A stretch of 64,000 nt of DNA from Acidovorax sp. Root219 (GCF_001428665.1 NZ_LMIJ01000011.1:391992-455991), one strand, 5' to 3'. Shown: positions 55,614 to 64,000, counted from the stretch's first letter. The notes: a model not told the origin generated them from the sequence alone. A program made the numbers and translations.

Positions 55614-56081
55614 ACAAGCAAAACCTGATGCAGGGCGCGTCGACCGACCTGGAGCTTGTTGTACCCACAGGGCAACGCGCTGGCACCCTACAGGGAAGAA
55701 AGAGCTGCCCGTGCCCTTCACAGGCCGCAGAAGGCCCCTTCTTTGCACACGGCAGGCCGAGGGTCAGGCTGGCTTACGGAGCCACGCCTGGCTGAACAGG
55801 AGGCCGCGCAGGGTCCGACAAGCCATTGCCAGGCTGCAGGCGACCCTGAAGGGTGCAAGGAGCCGCTCACCGGGAGAGAAGCCGCGCCTGTGCAGTGACT
55901 TTTCCACGTATCGGCCTGTCCTTGTGCATAACTTTGGGGGAATTGCTGGCACAACTGCCCGGTTGTCCACAGCGAAGTGCGGTTCCCGGTTGTTGTCCCC
56001 GTTGGCGCGACAGCAGGAACCGCGTGCGGCACACAGGGTTCATCGCCACGCAAGTGCTTGCCAGGACAGGGGAAAATGCAC

Positions 56082-56090
56082 TTGTCCACA
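56082..56090 (+). other. DnaA box TTGTCCACA, module B
   Basis: Same sequence and same 14-base distance to the CTA-repeat tract as in module A. Confidence 0.76.
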
Positions 56091-56104
56091 CAAAATGACG
56101 CGCT

Positions 56105-56143
56105 CTACTACTACGACTATGTATTTATAAAGACTATAAGAAG
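56105..56143 (+). other. DnaA-trio-like tract and AT-rich stretch, module B
   Basis: CTACTACTACGACTATG followed by TATTTATAAAGACTATAAG. It aligns with the tract of module A. Confidence 0.68.
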
Positions 56144-56230
56144 AAGACAGAGAACAACATCCTTCGCCCCGCATGCGCCTTTCTGCCCAGGCACGGGCCT
56201 TCCAGGCAGGGACAACACGCTGCACTGGCG

Positions 56231-56256
56231 AAAAAAAACCGCAGGGGGTGCTGCGG
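56231..56256 (-). terminator. Terminator of the GGDEF/EAL gene
   Basis: On the minus strand CCGCAG-CACCCC-CTGCGG is followed by eight T (A-run at 56231-56238). It lies 68 bases past the stop codon of the leftward gene. Confidence 0.85.
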
Positions 56257-56323
56257 CCGTGTTCATGAGAAATGCGCCGTGTTCTGCGCCAATGGGGCCG
56301 CCGGAGCGCCACCACGCTGCCCT

Positions 56324-59300
56324 CTACGGGGGCGGACTGCGCAGGAAGGCCTCCAGCGCGTCCACAGGCAGGGGGCGGCTGAAGAGGTAGCCCTGGTAGA
56401 GCTGGCACCCTGCGCGGGCCAGCAGCTCGCGTTGCTCGGCGGTTTCGACGCCTTCGGCGATGACTTCCAGGCCCAGGCTGCGCGACAGGCCGATGATGGT
56501 GTCCACGATGGCGGCGTCGTTCGGGTCGGTGAGCAGGTCGCGCACGAAGCTCTGGTCGATCTTGAGCTGGTCCAGCGGCATGCGCTTCAGGTAGCTCAGG
56601 CTCGAGTAGCCGGTGCCGAAGTCGTCCAGCGAGAAGCCCACCCCGTAGGAGCGCAGCGCCGCCATGGTGGCGATGGTGGTTTCCATGTCCTCCACCAGCA
56701 GGCTCTCGGTCAGCTCCAGCTTGAGCAGGCCCGAGGGGGCGCCCGTGATGGCCAGCACCCGGGCCACGTCGTCCACGAAGCTTGCATGCCGGAACTGTCG
56801 CGAGCTCACGTTGACGGCCACGGTCAGGTGGCTCAGGGCGGGGTCGTCCTGCCAGCTGGCCAGGAGCTTGCACGCGGTGTGCAGCACCCAGCGGCCCAGC
56901 GGCAGTATCAGGCCGGTTTCCTCGGCCAGCGGAATGAACTGCGCCGGTGAGACCATGCCGCGCTGCGGGTGGGCCCAGCGCAGCAGCGCCTCCACCCCCA
57001 CCACCAGGCCCGACTGGCGCACCTGGGGCTGGAAGTGCAGCAGAAACTCATCCTGCGCCAGGGCCGAGCGCAGGTCGGTCTCGAGCGTGGCGCGCTCGGT
57101 CACCACGGCCTGCATCTGCGGGTCGAAAAAGCGCAGCGTGTTGCGGCCCGCCGTCTTGGCCTGGTACATGGCCAGGTCGGCCTGCTTGAGCAGCTCGCCC
57201 ACGCTGGTCTGCTCGCTCGTGAAGGGGGCCACGCCGATGCTCGGCGTGCTGCGGTACTGGTAGCCCGCCAGGGCATAGGGCATGGCCAGCGTGGCCAGGA
57301 TCTTCTCGCCCACCGAGCGCGCATGCAGCACCAGTTCGTCGGGCCGGACGCTCAGCTCCTCGAGCATCACCACGAACTCGTCGCCGCCCAGGCGGGCCAC
57401 GGTGTCCACGGCGCGCACGCAGGTGTTCAGGCGCTGCGCCACCTGCTGCAGCAGCATGTCGCCCTGGTCATGGCCCAGGGTGTCGTTCAGGGTCTTGAAG
57501 TTGTCGAGGTCGATGAACAGCAGCGCCCCGCCCTGCTGGTGCCGCCGGGCACTGGCCAGCGCCTGGTGCATGCGGTCCATCAGCAGCATGCGGTTGGGCA
57601 GCCCGGTCAGCGGGTCGTAGAACGCCAGGCGCTGGATCTCGCGTTCGGTGGCCTTGCGCTGGCGGATGTCGGTGTTGATGGCCAGGATGGAATGGGGCTG
57701 GCCGTTGTCGCCGCGCACCAGGGTCCAGCGGCCCTCCACATCGATGGAACTGCCATCGCGGTGCTGCTGCACGATCTCGCCGGTCCACTCCCCATGCTCC
57801 AGCGTGGCCTGGGTGGCCCGGCGGAACTGCGTGGGGTCCTCGTACAGCAGGGTCTCGATCGACTGGCCCAGCACCTGCAGCTTAGACCAGCCATACAGGC
57901 GCTCGGCACTCAGGTTCCAGAAGATGATGCGGTGTTCCAGGTCGCGCACGATGATCGCGTCCTGCGCCTTGTCCAGCAGCGAGGCCTGGTGGCGGATGCG
58001 TGCGTCCGCCACCTGGCGCTCGATCTCGGCCGAGGCGCGCGCCGCAAAGATCTGCAGGGTGGAGATGACGAAATTCGGGTCGGCGATGGCATGGCGAAAC
58101 AGCACGAACACCAGGCCCACCACCTCGCCATCGGCGTTGCACAGCTGCTGCCCGGCGTAGCCACGGGCCTGCACCATGCGCAGCACGGGCGCATCCGGGT
58201 ACAGCTGCTGCACCCCGTCGGCCACCACGAACTGGCGCTGGTCCAGCAGCTGCAGGCTGGGCGTGCCTTCAAGAGCGTAGTCGGTGGGCGCAAGGAACTG
58301 GCCGTCGAGCACCGCCGCCAGCGTGCTCACGCGCGGTGGCTGGTCATGGTACTGCGGCAGCAGGCGCACCACGCAGCCGCCCTGGGCATCCAGGGCCTCG
58401 GCCATGTTGCGCACCAGCTGCTCGAAGAATTCCGTGCCCGTGCTGGCCGACACGGCCGCCGCCACCTTGAGCACCGAGGCCTGCAGCCGCTGCTGCGCCT
58501 TCTGGGTGCGCAGGCTGTTGATGCCAAAGGCCAGGTCATTGGCCAGTTCCTGCAGCAACCCGGTCTCTTCGGTGCTGATCTGCAGGATATCGGGTGCGTA
58601 CAGGTAGAGCAGGCCGAAGGTGCGGTCGCGGTCGCGCAGCGGCAGGCAGATCACGGCGTGGAAACCGTGCTCCAGCATGCGCTCGGTCCAGTCCACGAAG
58701 TGGTTTTCCTGGCGTATGTCCTGCACGATCACAGGCTTGCCCGAGCGCACGGCTCGGCCCGCCGGGCCGCGCCCGTAGGCGTCGTCTTCCGACCAGCTCA
58801 GGTGCAGCGCTTCCAGGTACTGGTTGTTGTAGCCCGCATGGGCCACCGGTTCGATGGACTTGCGCTCATCGTCGCGCGCAAAACCCACCCAGCCCATGCG
58901 GTAGCCACCAATGTCCACCGCGATCTGGCAGATGGCCTGCAGCAAGGCGGCCTCGGAGGTGGCGCGCACCAGGGTTTCGTTGCAGGCACTCAGCAGGCGC
59001 TGGGCCCGGCCCATGCGGGCCAGTTCGGCCTCGTTGCGCACGCGCTCGGTCACATCGGAGGCCAAGACCTGGCGCGCCCCCACGCCGTTGAAATCGATGT
59101 TGCCCGCCGTGATCTCCATGTCGATCAGGCTGCCGTCCTTGCGCACATGGCGGCGCACCTTGGGCAGGCTGCGCTGCTGCGGGTCGATGGCGCGCAGCCG
59201 GCGCTCGGCAGTTGCGCGGTGCTGCGCGGGCCACAGGTCCTGCATGTGCATGCGCAGCAGTTCCTTTTCGCTGTAGCCGTAGTGGTGCACCATGGCGTGG

Positions 59301-61201
59301 TTCACGGCCAGCAGGCGCAGGCTGCCCCGGTCATACACCCACATGGGCTGCGGGTGTTCGTCGAACAGCATGCGGTACTGCAGCTCCGAGGCATGCAGCT
59401 GCCCGGCCACGTGGCGCAGCTGCACCATGGCGCCGAGCGATTCGGCCAGGATCTCCAGGTGCGCCACGTCGCGCCGCGAAAAGGCATTGACCCGGTCCGA
59501 GGTGACCGTGAGCGAGCCCACCACCACGTCCCCTGCGCGCAGCGGCGCGGCCATCACCGAGCGCACGCCATGGCGGTGGACCATGGACTGCATGTCCCAG
59601 CCCTCGCCCTCGGTGTCGTTGCAAAGCACCGTGCGGCCCTGCTGGAGCGAGGGCCAGAGGATGCATTCATCCACCGCCAGCAGGTCGCCCTCGGGCCGCA
59701 CCATGTCGCCGGCCGAGGCCTTGGCCGCCAGGTGCCGGCCCTCGATCAATTCCACCATGGCGCCGCGGGCGCCGGTCTGGCGCTTCACCGCCTCGGCCAC
59801 CATGTGCAGCACGTCGGCGAGCGGCATGTCCAGCGAGGAGATGCGCTGCTGCAGGTGCAAGAGCTCGGCATGGTTGCGCGTGTCGCGCTGGGCTTCCAGT
59901 TCTACCGCCTTCTGTGCACTGTGGTCGGCCATGCCGCCGACCATGCGCACGGCGCGCCCGCTGCTGTCGCGGATCAGGAAGCCGCGGTCGAGCACCCAGG
60001 CATAGCTGCCGTCCTGGCGCCGAAAGCGGTAGGCGTCCGACCAGTGGCTGTCGGTTCCGTCGATGGCCGCGTGGATGCCCTTGAGCACCGCTTCGCTGTC
60101 CTCGGGATGCAGCCGCAGCGTCCAGGAGGTGCTGTCCGGCGGCAACTGGTCGAGCGGCACGCCGAACAGGGTCTGCATGCCCTCGTTCCACCACATGGCG
60201 TCGGTGGTAAGGTTCCAGTCCCAGATCGCATCGGCCGTGGCGCGCGAGACGAGCTGGAAGCGCTCTTCGCTGCGCTGCAGCGCCAGGTCGGCCTGGTGGC
60301 GTGCCGAGATGTCCTGGAAGGCCCCCTGGATGCGGATGACCCGGCCCTGCGCATCCCGCACCGCCTGGCCGGCGGTGCGCACCCAGAAATGCCGGTCCCC
60401 CGGCATGACGACTTCGGCCTCCAGGTCGAAGGGGGTACCGTGCCGCAGGCAGGCCCTGAATGCGTTGCGCAAGGCGCTGCGGTACGGCGGCGTGTAGAGG
60501 TCCAGGATCTGGCCCACGGCACCCACCCGCCGGGTCAGCCCGTAAGTGGCGGCGATTTCCTGCGACCAGCTCAGCCGCATGCTGGGCAGCTCCACGATCC
60601 AGCCGCCCACCTGGGCGATGCGGCCAGCCACGCGCAGCGTTTCTGCCTGCTCCACCAGCTCGTCGTGCATGCGGTCGCGCTGCTCCACCAGCTGTGCCAG
60701 CAGGCGCTGCTGGCGGCGCAGCTCCAGCTGCACCATGGCCTGCTCGGCCAGCACCTTGAGGCCGTCGAGCTGCTCGGCCTCCAGGCGGCGGGCACGGGTG
60801 TCCAGCACCGCCAGCGTGCCCAGGGCAAAGCCGTCGCCATTGACCAGCGGAACACAGGCGTAAAAGCGGATGTGCGGGCTGCCGGTGACCAGCGGGTTGT
60901 GGGAGAACACCGGGTGCGCGCTGGCATCGTCCACCACCACCGGGTCCTTGCTGCCGTTCAGTGCGTGGGCGCAGAAGGCAACCGCGCGGTCGGTCTCCTG
61001 GAACGGGATGCCCACGGCGGCCTTGAACCACTGGCGCTCGCTGTCCACGAAATTGACCACCGCCATCGGTGTCCGGCAGATGCGTGACGCCAGAACGGCC
61101 AGCTTGTTGAAGGCGTCCTCGGAGGGCGTGTCCAGGATGGCGTAGGACTGCAGTGCATGGAGCCGCGCAGCCTCAGCGGTGGCGTGCTCTGGATGCTGCA
61201 T
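56324..61201 (-). CDS. Multi-PAS/GAF GGDEF-EAL cyclic-di-GMP protein
   Basis: 1625 residues, no membrane helix seen. Domain order (approximate): GAF 15-165, PAS 205-310, PAS 320-440, GAF 460-610, PAS 620-740, two GAFs 750-1070, PAS 1080-1195, GGDEF 1200-1360, EAL 1370-1620. The GGDEF motif is intact (VARLGGDEFVVMLEE), and the EAL domain has intact EALLRWAHP, DDFGTGYSSLSYLKRMP and IAEGVETAEQ. Both cyclase and phosphodiesterase chemistry are therefore possible. It integrates several sensory inputs into c-di-GMP. The start ATG 61201 precedes the first GAF; the frame stays open to 61393, without a ribosome site. Confidence 0.92.
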   Translation of the reverse strand: MQHPEHATAEAARLHALQSYAILDTPSEDAFNKLAVLASRICRTPMAVVNFVDSERQWFKAAVGIPFQETDRAVAFCAHALNGSKDPVVVDDASAHPVFSHNPLVTGSPHIRFYACVPLVNGDGFALGTLAVLDTRARRLEAEQLDGLKVLAEQAMVQLELRRQQRLLAQLVEQRDRMHDELVEQAETLRVAGRIAQVGGWIVELPSMRLSWSQEIAATYGLTRRVGAVGQILDLYTPPYRSALRNAFRACLRHGTPFDLEAEVVMPGDRHFWVRTAGQAVRDAQGRVIRIQGAFQDISARHQADLALQRSEERFQLVSRATADAIWDWNLTTDAMWWNEGMQTLFGVPLDQLPPDSTSWTLRLHPEDSEAVLKGIHAAIDGTDSHWSDAYRFRRQDGSYAWVLDRGFLIRDSSGRAVRMVGGMADHSAQKAVELEAQRDTRNHAELLHLQQRISSLDMPLADVLHMVAEAVKRQTGARGAMVELIEGRHLAAKASAGDMVRPEGDLLAVDECILWPSLQQGRTVLCNDTEGEGWDMQSMVHRHGVRSVMAAPLRAGDVVVGSLTVTSDRVNAFSRRDVAHLEILAESLGAMVQLRHVAGQLHASELQYRMLFDEHPQPMWVYDRGSLRLLAVNHAMVHHYGYSEKELLRMHMQDLWPAQHRATAERRLRAIDPQQRSLPKVRRHVRKDGSLIDMEITAGNIDFNGVGARQVLASDVTERVRNEAELARMGRAQRLLSACNETLVRATSEAALLQAICQIAVDIGGYRMGWVGFARDDERKSIEPVAHAGYNNQYLEALHLSWSEDDAYGRGPAGRAVRSGKPVIVQDIRQENHFVDWTERMLEHGFHAVICLPLRDRDRTFGLLYLYAPDILQISTEETGLLQELANDLAFGINSLRTQKAQQRLQASVLKVAAAVSASTGTEFFEQLVRNMAEALDAQGGCVVRLLPQYHDQPPRVSTLAAVLDGQFLAPTDYALEGTPSLQLLDQRQFVVADGVQQLYPDAPVLRMVQARGYAGQQLCNADGEVVGLVFVLFRHAIADPNFVISTLQIFAARASAEIERQVADARIRHQASLLDKAQDAIIVRDLEHRIIFWNLSAERLYGWSKLQVLGQSIETLLYEDPTQFRRATQATLEHGEWTGEIVQQHRDGSSIDVEGRWTLVRGDNGQPHSILAINTDIRQRKATEREIQRLAFYDPLTGLPNRMLLMDRMHQALASARRHQQGGALLFIDLDNFKTLNDTLGHDQGDMLLQQVAQRLNTCVRAVDTVARLGGDEFVVMLEELSVRPDELVLHARSVGEKILATLAMPYALAGYQYRSTPSIGVAPFTSEQTSVGELLKQADLAMYQAKTAGRNTLRFFDPQMQAVVTERATLETDLRSALAQDEFLLHFQPQVRQSGLVVGVEALLRWAHPQRGMVSPAQFIPLAEETGLILPLGRWVLHTACKLLASWQDDPALSHLTVAVNVSSRQFRHASFVDDVARVLAITGAPSGLLKLELTESLLVEDMETTIATMAALRSYGVGFSLDDFGTGYSSLSYLKRMPLDQLKIDQSFVRDLLTDPNDAAIVDTIIGLSRSLGLEVIAEGVETAEQRELLARAGCQLYQGYLFSRPLPVDALEAFLRSPPP

Positions 61202-61532
61202 GGTCAGTCGCGCAAGGTGCCGCTCGGGCCGTGCGTGTCCGGGCGTCGGTGACACGTTCTTGCGGGGAGCGGTGTAGCCAGCATGGAAAGAGGAGCCCGG
61301 ACCGGAGTCGATGATGAAAAAAGGGGTGGCAAAAGTCGCAGCGAAACACCCCCCGTCTGTCCTGGGGTGCCAGATGACCGTTTCTAGACGCAAACCGTGG
61401 TCGCTGCAACTTAAAAAGGCAATCCTACACCGGGAAGCGCTTGCCCCATGTCGGCCCTAACCCGCACTGTGGGCGGTGTGGCAGTCGCGGATGCAACCTT
61501 CGTGCAGCGCGAGGCTTGCTAGCCTTGCCGGC
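61202..61532. other. Divergent intergenic region
   Basis: 331 bases between the GGDEF/EAL gene and the MerR gene. The minus frame is open to 61393, which might be an N-terminal extension of the GGDEF/EAL protein, but it has no coding character I trust. Promoters for both genes must be here but were not resolved; an AT-rich patch lies at about 61410-61425. Confidence 0.4.
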
Positions 61533-61988
61533 ATGCAGATCTCCGAACTCGCCCGCCGCACCTCGGTCTCGGTGCACGCCCTGCGGCACTACGAAAGCCA
61601 GGGCCTGTTGCAGCCCGGGCGCCGGGCCAACGGCTACCGTGACTATACCGAGGGTACCGAGCGCGAGGTGGTCTTCATCGCCATGTCGCGCCAGCTGGGC
61701 TTTGCGCTGCCGCGCATTGCCGAGCACCTGGCGGACTTTCGCAGCGGCCGGCTCACCATCGCCGCCATGGTGCAGGCCCTGCACCAGCGGGCGCAGGAAC
61801 TGGCGGACCAGGCGGCCCTGCTGCAGGCCCAGCGCCAGACGGTGCTGGACCACATCGCCTGGCTGCAGGCCAGGGAACCTGCCGCCAAGACCCCCAACCC
61901 GGCGCCGCCCCCCTGGCCGCGCGTGCGCAAGCGCCCGCTGGCCCCGGCCAGTTCCCCCATCCCCCGTGTCTCCAGGAGAAAACCATGA
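61533..61988 (+). CDS. MerR-family transcriptional regulator
   Basis: 151 residues: MerR helix-turn-helix MQISELARRTSVSVHALRHY and RANGYRDYTEGTEREVVFI, dimerisation helix, and a Pro/Arg-rich tail with no cysteine, so it is not a metal-thiolate sensor. It overlaps the thioesterase gene as ATGA and probably controls its own operon. Effector unknown. Confidence 0.87.
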   Translation: MQISELARRTSVSVHALRHYESQGLLQPGRRANGYRDYTEGTEREVVFIAMSRQLGFALPRIAEHLADFRSGRLTIAAMVQALHQRAQELADQAALLQAQRQTVLDHIAWLQAREPAAKTPNPAPPPWPRVRKRPLAPASSPIPRVSRRKP

Positions 61989-62449
61989 CCCCACACGCCC
62001 CCGATTCCTCCGCGCTGCTCCAGGCCCATGTGCTGGCCATGCCGATTGCGCAAACCCTGGGCCTGCGCTTCACCCGGGTGGCCCATGGCCAGGTGGACCT
62101 GGAGATGCCGGTGCAGGAATCCCTGTGTTTCCGCCCAGGCCAGCTGCAGGCCACGGCGATCTTCGCGCTGGCCGACTTTGCCGCGGTGGCGGCTGCCGGC
62201 AGCACCCTGCCGGCCGGCTGGACGAATGCCACCGTGGATGCGCACGTGAAGCTGCTGGCCCCGGCCCGTGGCACCTGCCTGCGCGCCCGGGGCCGTGTGG
62301 TGGACGCGGGCCGCACGCTCACCGTCTGCGCGGCGGATGTCTATGCCGTCGCAGAGTCAGGTGATGAAACGCTGTGCGCCACGTTGCTGGCCACGGCGCG
62401 CAATGTGGAGGGTGCGGCGGCGCGCCCTCCACGTGAAGTCCTGTCCTGA
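61985..62449 (+). CDS. PaaI-like hotdog-fold thioesterase
   Basis: 154 residues with a hotdog fold: LRFTRVAHGQVDLEMPVQE, QATAIFALADFAAVAAAGST as the long helix, and VDAHVKLLAPARGTCLRARG. Family members hydrolyse acyl- or aroyl-CoA thioesters. Translationally coupled to the MerR gene. Convergent with DAHP synthase with a one-base gap. Confidence 0.85.
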   Translation: MTPHAPDSSALLQAHVLAMPIAQTLGLRFTRVAHGQVDLEMPVQESLCFRPGQLQATAIFALADFAAVAAAGSTLPAGWTNATVDAHVKLLAPARGTCLRARGRVVDAGRTLTVCAADVYAVAESGDETLCATLLATARNVEGAAARPPREVLS

Positions 62450-62450
62450 A

Positions 62451-63572
62451 TCAGCCCTTCCGTGCGCGGCGTGCGCGCACGGCCTGTGCCAGGCCTTCGA
62501 GCACCGGCACGGTCTGCACGAGGCTGATGCAGGCGTCCGTCACCGAGACGCCGTGCGCCAGCGGCTGGCCGGGCACGATGTCCTGGCGGCCTTCCTGCAA
62601 ATGGCTTTCGACCATCAGGCCGGTGATGCGCGCATCGCCCGCGGCGATCTGGCGCGCCACGTCCTCGGCCACGGTGACCTGGCGCTGGTGCTGCTTGCTG
62701 CTGTTGGCGTGCGAGACGTCGACCATCACCTGCGGGCGCAGCCCGGCCGATTGCAGCATGGCGCAGGCGGCATCCACATCGGCCGCGCTGTAGTTGGGCG
62801 CCTTGCCGCCGCGCAGTATCACGTGGCAGTCGTTGTTGCCGCGCGTCTCGAAGATCGCCGCCTGGCCCATCTTGGTCATGCCCATGAAGGCGTGGGGCGC
62901 GCTGGCCGCCTGGATGGCATCGCTGGCCACCTTCACGCCGCCGTCGGTACCGTTCTTGAAGCCCACCGGGCACGACAGCCCGCTGGCCAGCTGCCGGTGG
63001 CTCTGGCTTTCCGTGGTGCGGGCGCCGATTGCGCCCCAGCTCACCAGGTCGCTGATGAACTGCGGGCTCAAGAGGTCCAGGAACTCCGTGCCCACCGGCA
63101 GGCCCAGTGCCAGCACGTCGAGCAGCAGCGCACGCGCCATCTCCAGCCCCTCGTTGATGGCGAAGCTGCCGTCCAGGTGCGGGTCGTTGATGTAGCCCTT
63201 CCAGCCCACGGTGGTGCGTGGCTTCTCGAAGTACACGCGCATCACCACCAGCAGGTCGTCCGCGAGCACATCGGCCTGTGCCTTGAGCGCCCGTGCGTAT
63301 TCCATGGCCTGGCCGTGGTCGTGGATGGAGCACGGCCCCACCACCACGACGAGGCGGTCGTCGTGCCCGTGCAGCACGCGCGAGATCGCGGCGCGGCTGG
63401 TTTCCACCAGCGTCTGCGCCGCCTCGGGCGCGGGCTGCCACTCCTGCAGCAGGGCCGGCGTGATCAGCGGGCGCACGGCCTTGATACGGGTGTCGTCGAT
63501 GCGGGTCGTGTCGTGGGTGGACAGCGCGGTGGTCGAGGGGGCGGTGTGTACGTGGAGGGTCATGCGCGCCAT
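62451..63572 (-). CDS. 3-Deoxy-7-phosphoheptulonate (DAHP) synthase, AroG type
   Basis: 373 residues of type I (AroF/G/H) DAHP synthase, the first step of the shikimate pathway (phosphoenolpyruvate + erythrose-4-phosphate). Diagnostic motifs are VVVVGPCSIHD, YFEKPRTTVGWKGYINDP, GARTTESQSHR, CPVGFKNGTDG, and VDVSHANSSKQHQRQ. Feedback specificity (Phe, Tyr or Trp) cannot be told. ATG 63572 has an AAGG-type site; ATG 63563 is an alternative. Divergent from the VOC-family gene. Confidence 0.94.
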   Translation of the reverse strand: MARMTLHVHTAPSTTALSTHDTTRIDDTRIKAVRPLITPALLQEWQPAPEAAQTLVETSRAAISRVLHGHDDRLVVVVGPCSIHDHGQAMEYARALKAQADVLADDLLVVMRVYFEKPRTTVGWKGYINDPHLDGSFAINEGLEMARALLLDVLALGLPVGTEFLDLLSPQFISDLVSWGAIGARTTESQSHRQLASGLSCPVGFKNGTDGGVKVASDAIQAASAPHAFMGMTKMGQAAIFETRGNNDCHVILRGGKAPNYSAADVDAACAMLQSAGLRPQVMVDVSHANSSKQHQRQVTVAEDVARQIAAGDARITGLMVESHLQEGRQDIVPGQPLAHGVSVTDACISLVQTVPVLEGLAQAVRARRARKG

Positions 63573-63681
63573 TTTCGCCTTGGATGCCGGAGGGATTTGC
63601 GCCAGGGTGCTGTCCTACAGCGTTTCACCCACGCCGCAGATATACCTATAGCCAGTCCCACCCCCGTCCCCAGGAGTTTCC

Positions 63682-64000
63682 ATGGCCATCCAGAATGCCC
63701 TTGCCAGTGTCGCTGTCAGCAGCCTGCCCGACGCGGTGCAATGGTATGGAGCCTTGTTCGAGCGCGGACCCGATTCGCAGCCCATGCCCGAACTGGCGGA
63801 ATGGACCCTGCCGCAGGGCGGCTGGCTGCAGATCTACGAACTGCCCAGGCGCGCCGGCCGCTGCTCGGTCACGCTGGCGGTGGACGACATCGACGAACAG
63901 GGCGAGCAACTGGAGCGCATGGGGGTGGACACCGCCCAGCGCTCGAACAGCAAGAAGGTGCGCGCCATCCTGGTGACGGACCCGGACGGCAACCACCTGG
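63682..64000 (+). CDS. VOC (glyoxalase/bleomycin resistance)-family protein, partial
   Basis: The reading frame is open from ATG 63682 (AGGAG seven bases upstream) to the window edge, 106 codons without a stop. The N-terminal ALASVAVSSLPDAVQWYGAL and the later VRAILVTDPDGNHL are typical of the vicinal oxygen chelate fold, which binds metals or small molecules. The C-terminus lies beyond the window. Confidence 0.82.
   Translation, partial: MAIQNALASVAVSSLPDAVQWYGALFERGPDSQPMPELAEWTLPQGGWLQIYELPRRAGRCSVTLAVDDIDEQGEQLERMGVDTAQRSNSKKVRAILVTDPDGNHL

Larger units (their letters stand above)
55391..55615 (+). repeat. Origin-like module A
   Basis: In order: TGTGGATAA (55392-55400, a DnaA box on the minus strand), TTATCCACA (55432-55440), TTGTCCACA (55550-55558), a 14-base GC-rich spacer, the CTCTACTACTACTGCTATT tract, then TA-rich DNA to about 55613. 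DnaA box, GC spacer and CTA repeats (DnaA-trios on the other strand) form the basal unwinding system of bacterial oriC. The module is repeated as B 530 bp to the right. Confidence 0.8.
55921..56145 (+). repeat. Origin-like module B
   Basis: Diverged direct copy of module A. TTGTGCATA (55922-55930) replaces the inverted box, TTGTCCACA is at 55963-55971 and again at 56082-56090, then 14 bases, then CTCTACTACTACGACTATG and an AT-rich run (ATTTATAAAGACTATAAG). The central part shares CACAGGGTT, GCCACGCAAGTGC and GCCAG blocks with copy A. Box-to-box distances (118 and 119 bases) are conserved. Confidence 0.78.
55298..56323. other. Gene-free region with origin-like modules
   Basis: About 1 kb without a convincing gene. 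It holds the pagL terminator, two diverged copies of a DnaA-box/CTA-repeat/AT-rich module (55391-55615 and 55921-56145), and the terminator of the leftward GGDEF/EAL gene. Short open frames here change between copies and have no family signal. The spacer 55616-55920 has nothing recognised. Confidence 0.8.

Noticed and set aside
55922-55930. TTGTGCATA as a functional DnaA box
   Set aside because: It differs from the consensus at three positions. I treat it only as the decayed counterpart of the left box in module A.
56969-61087. 1372-codon open frame on the plus strand
   Set aside because: It is antisense to the GGDEF/EAL gene, is His/Gln/Gly-rich low-information translation, and arises from codon bias in GC-rich DNA.
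62430-62440. CACGTG-containing sequence CTCCACGTGAAGTC as a parS site
   Set aside because: Outer bases do not follow the consensus and it is 45 kb from the cluster; several other CACGTG hexamers also failed.

Overview
This window is a high-G+C chromosomal segment of a betaproteobacterium, most likely in the family Comamonadaceae (Acidovorax-like). I infer this from the gene order mnmG - rsmG - lysE-type exporter - parA - hydrolase - cupin - parB, the many tripartite and branched-chain-type ABC transporters, and the protein sequences. No tRNA, rRNA or CRISPR array was seen. The replication and partition region of the chromosome appears to lie here: five parS-like sites cluster at 13.3-17.1 kb beside parA and parB. 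A gene-free kilobase at 55.3-56.3 kb holds two diverged copies of an origin-like module (DnaA boxes, then CTA-repeat DnaA-trio tracts, then an AT-rich stretch).

Layout. 0-4.8 kb: a LacI-family regulator with a tandem operator far upstream, a flavin-reductase-like protein, a secreted protein of unknown function and an alpha/beta hydrolase lipoprotein. 4.8-8.4 kb: a leftward operon of four envelope proteins (COG3014-type lipoprotein, YcfL-like, LpoB-like, CsgG-like). 8.7-9.6 kb: a membrane methyltransferase translationally coupled to a 49-residue ORF. 9.9-16.8 kb: the par/mnmG segment. 17.2-24.8 kb: rightward genes including an M20 hydrolase / diaminopropionate ammonia-lyase / class II aldolase operon with a divergent Lrp regulator, then an ECF41-type sigma factor and its AhpD-like partner (each behind the same promoter motif), then a GAF histidine kinase.

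24.9-35.8 kb: a polar amino-acid ABC transporter operon that includes an amidase, a divergent GlxA/AraC regulator, a second binding protein, a second class II aldolase, a glutathione S-transferase, an MFS transporter and an old-yellow-enzyme reductase. 36-43.5 kb: hemerythrin-like protein, chemoreceptor, and a copper locus (copA, a flavodoxin-like reductase, copZ, cueR) with two CueR-type promoters. 43.5-52.6 kb: a TetR regulator facing, across a 33-bp palindrome, a long operon for uptake and activation of a carboxylic acid (five ABC components, acyl-CoA synthetase, enoyl-CoA hydratase, thiolase). The thiolase is broken by a 266-bp non-coding element with long terminal and internal inverted repeats.

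52.6-64 kb: rdgC, a Spy/CpxP-like protein, PagL-like lipid A deacylase, the origin-like region, a 1625-residue PAS/GAF/GGDEF/EAL protein, a MerR regulator with a thioesterase, DAHP synthase, and a VOC-family gene cut by the right edge. The strongest leads are the duplicated origin-like module without a dnaA neighbour, the structured mobile element in the thiolase, and the small coupled ORF at 9.5 kb.
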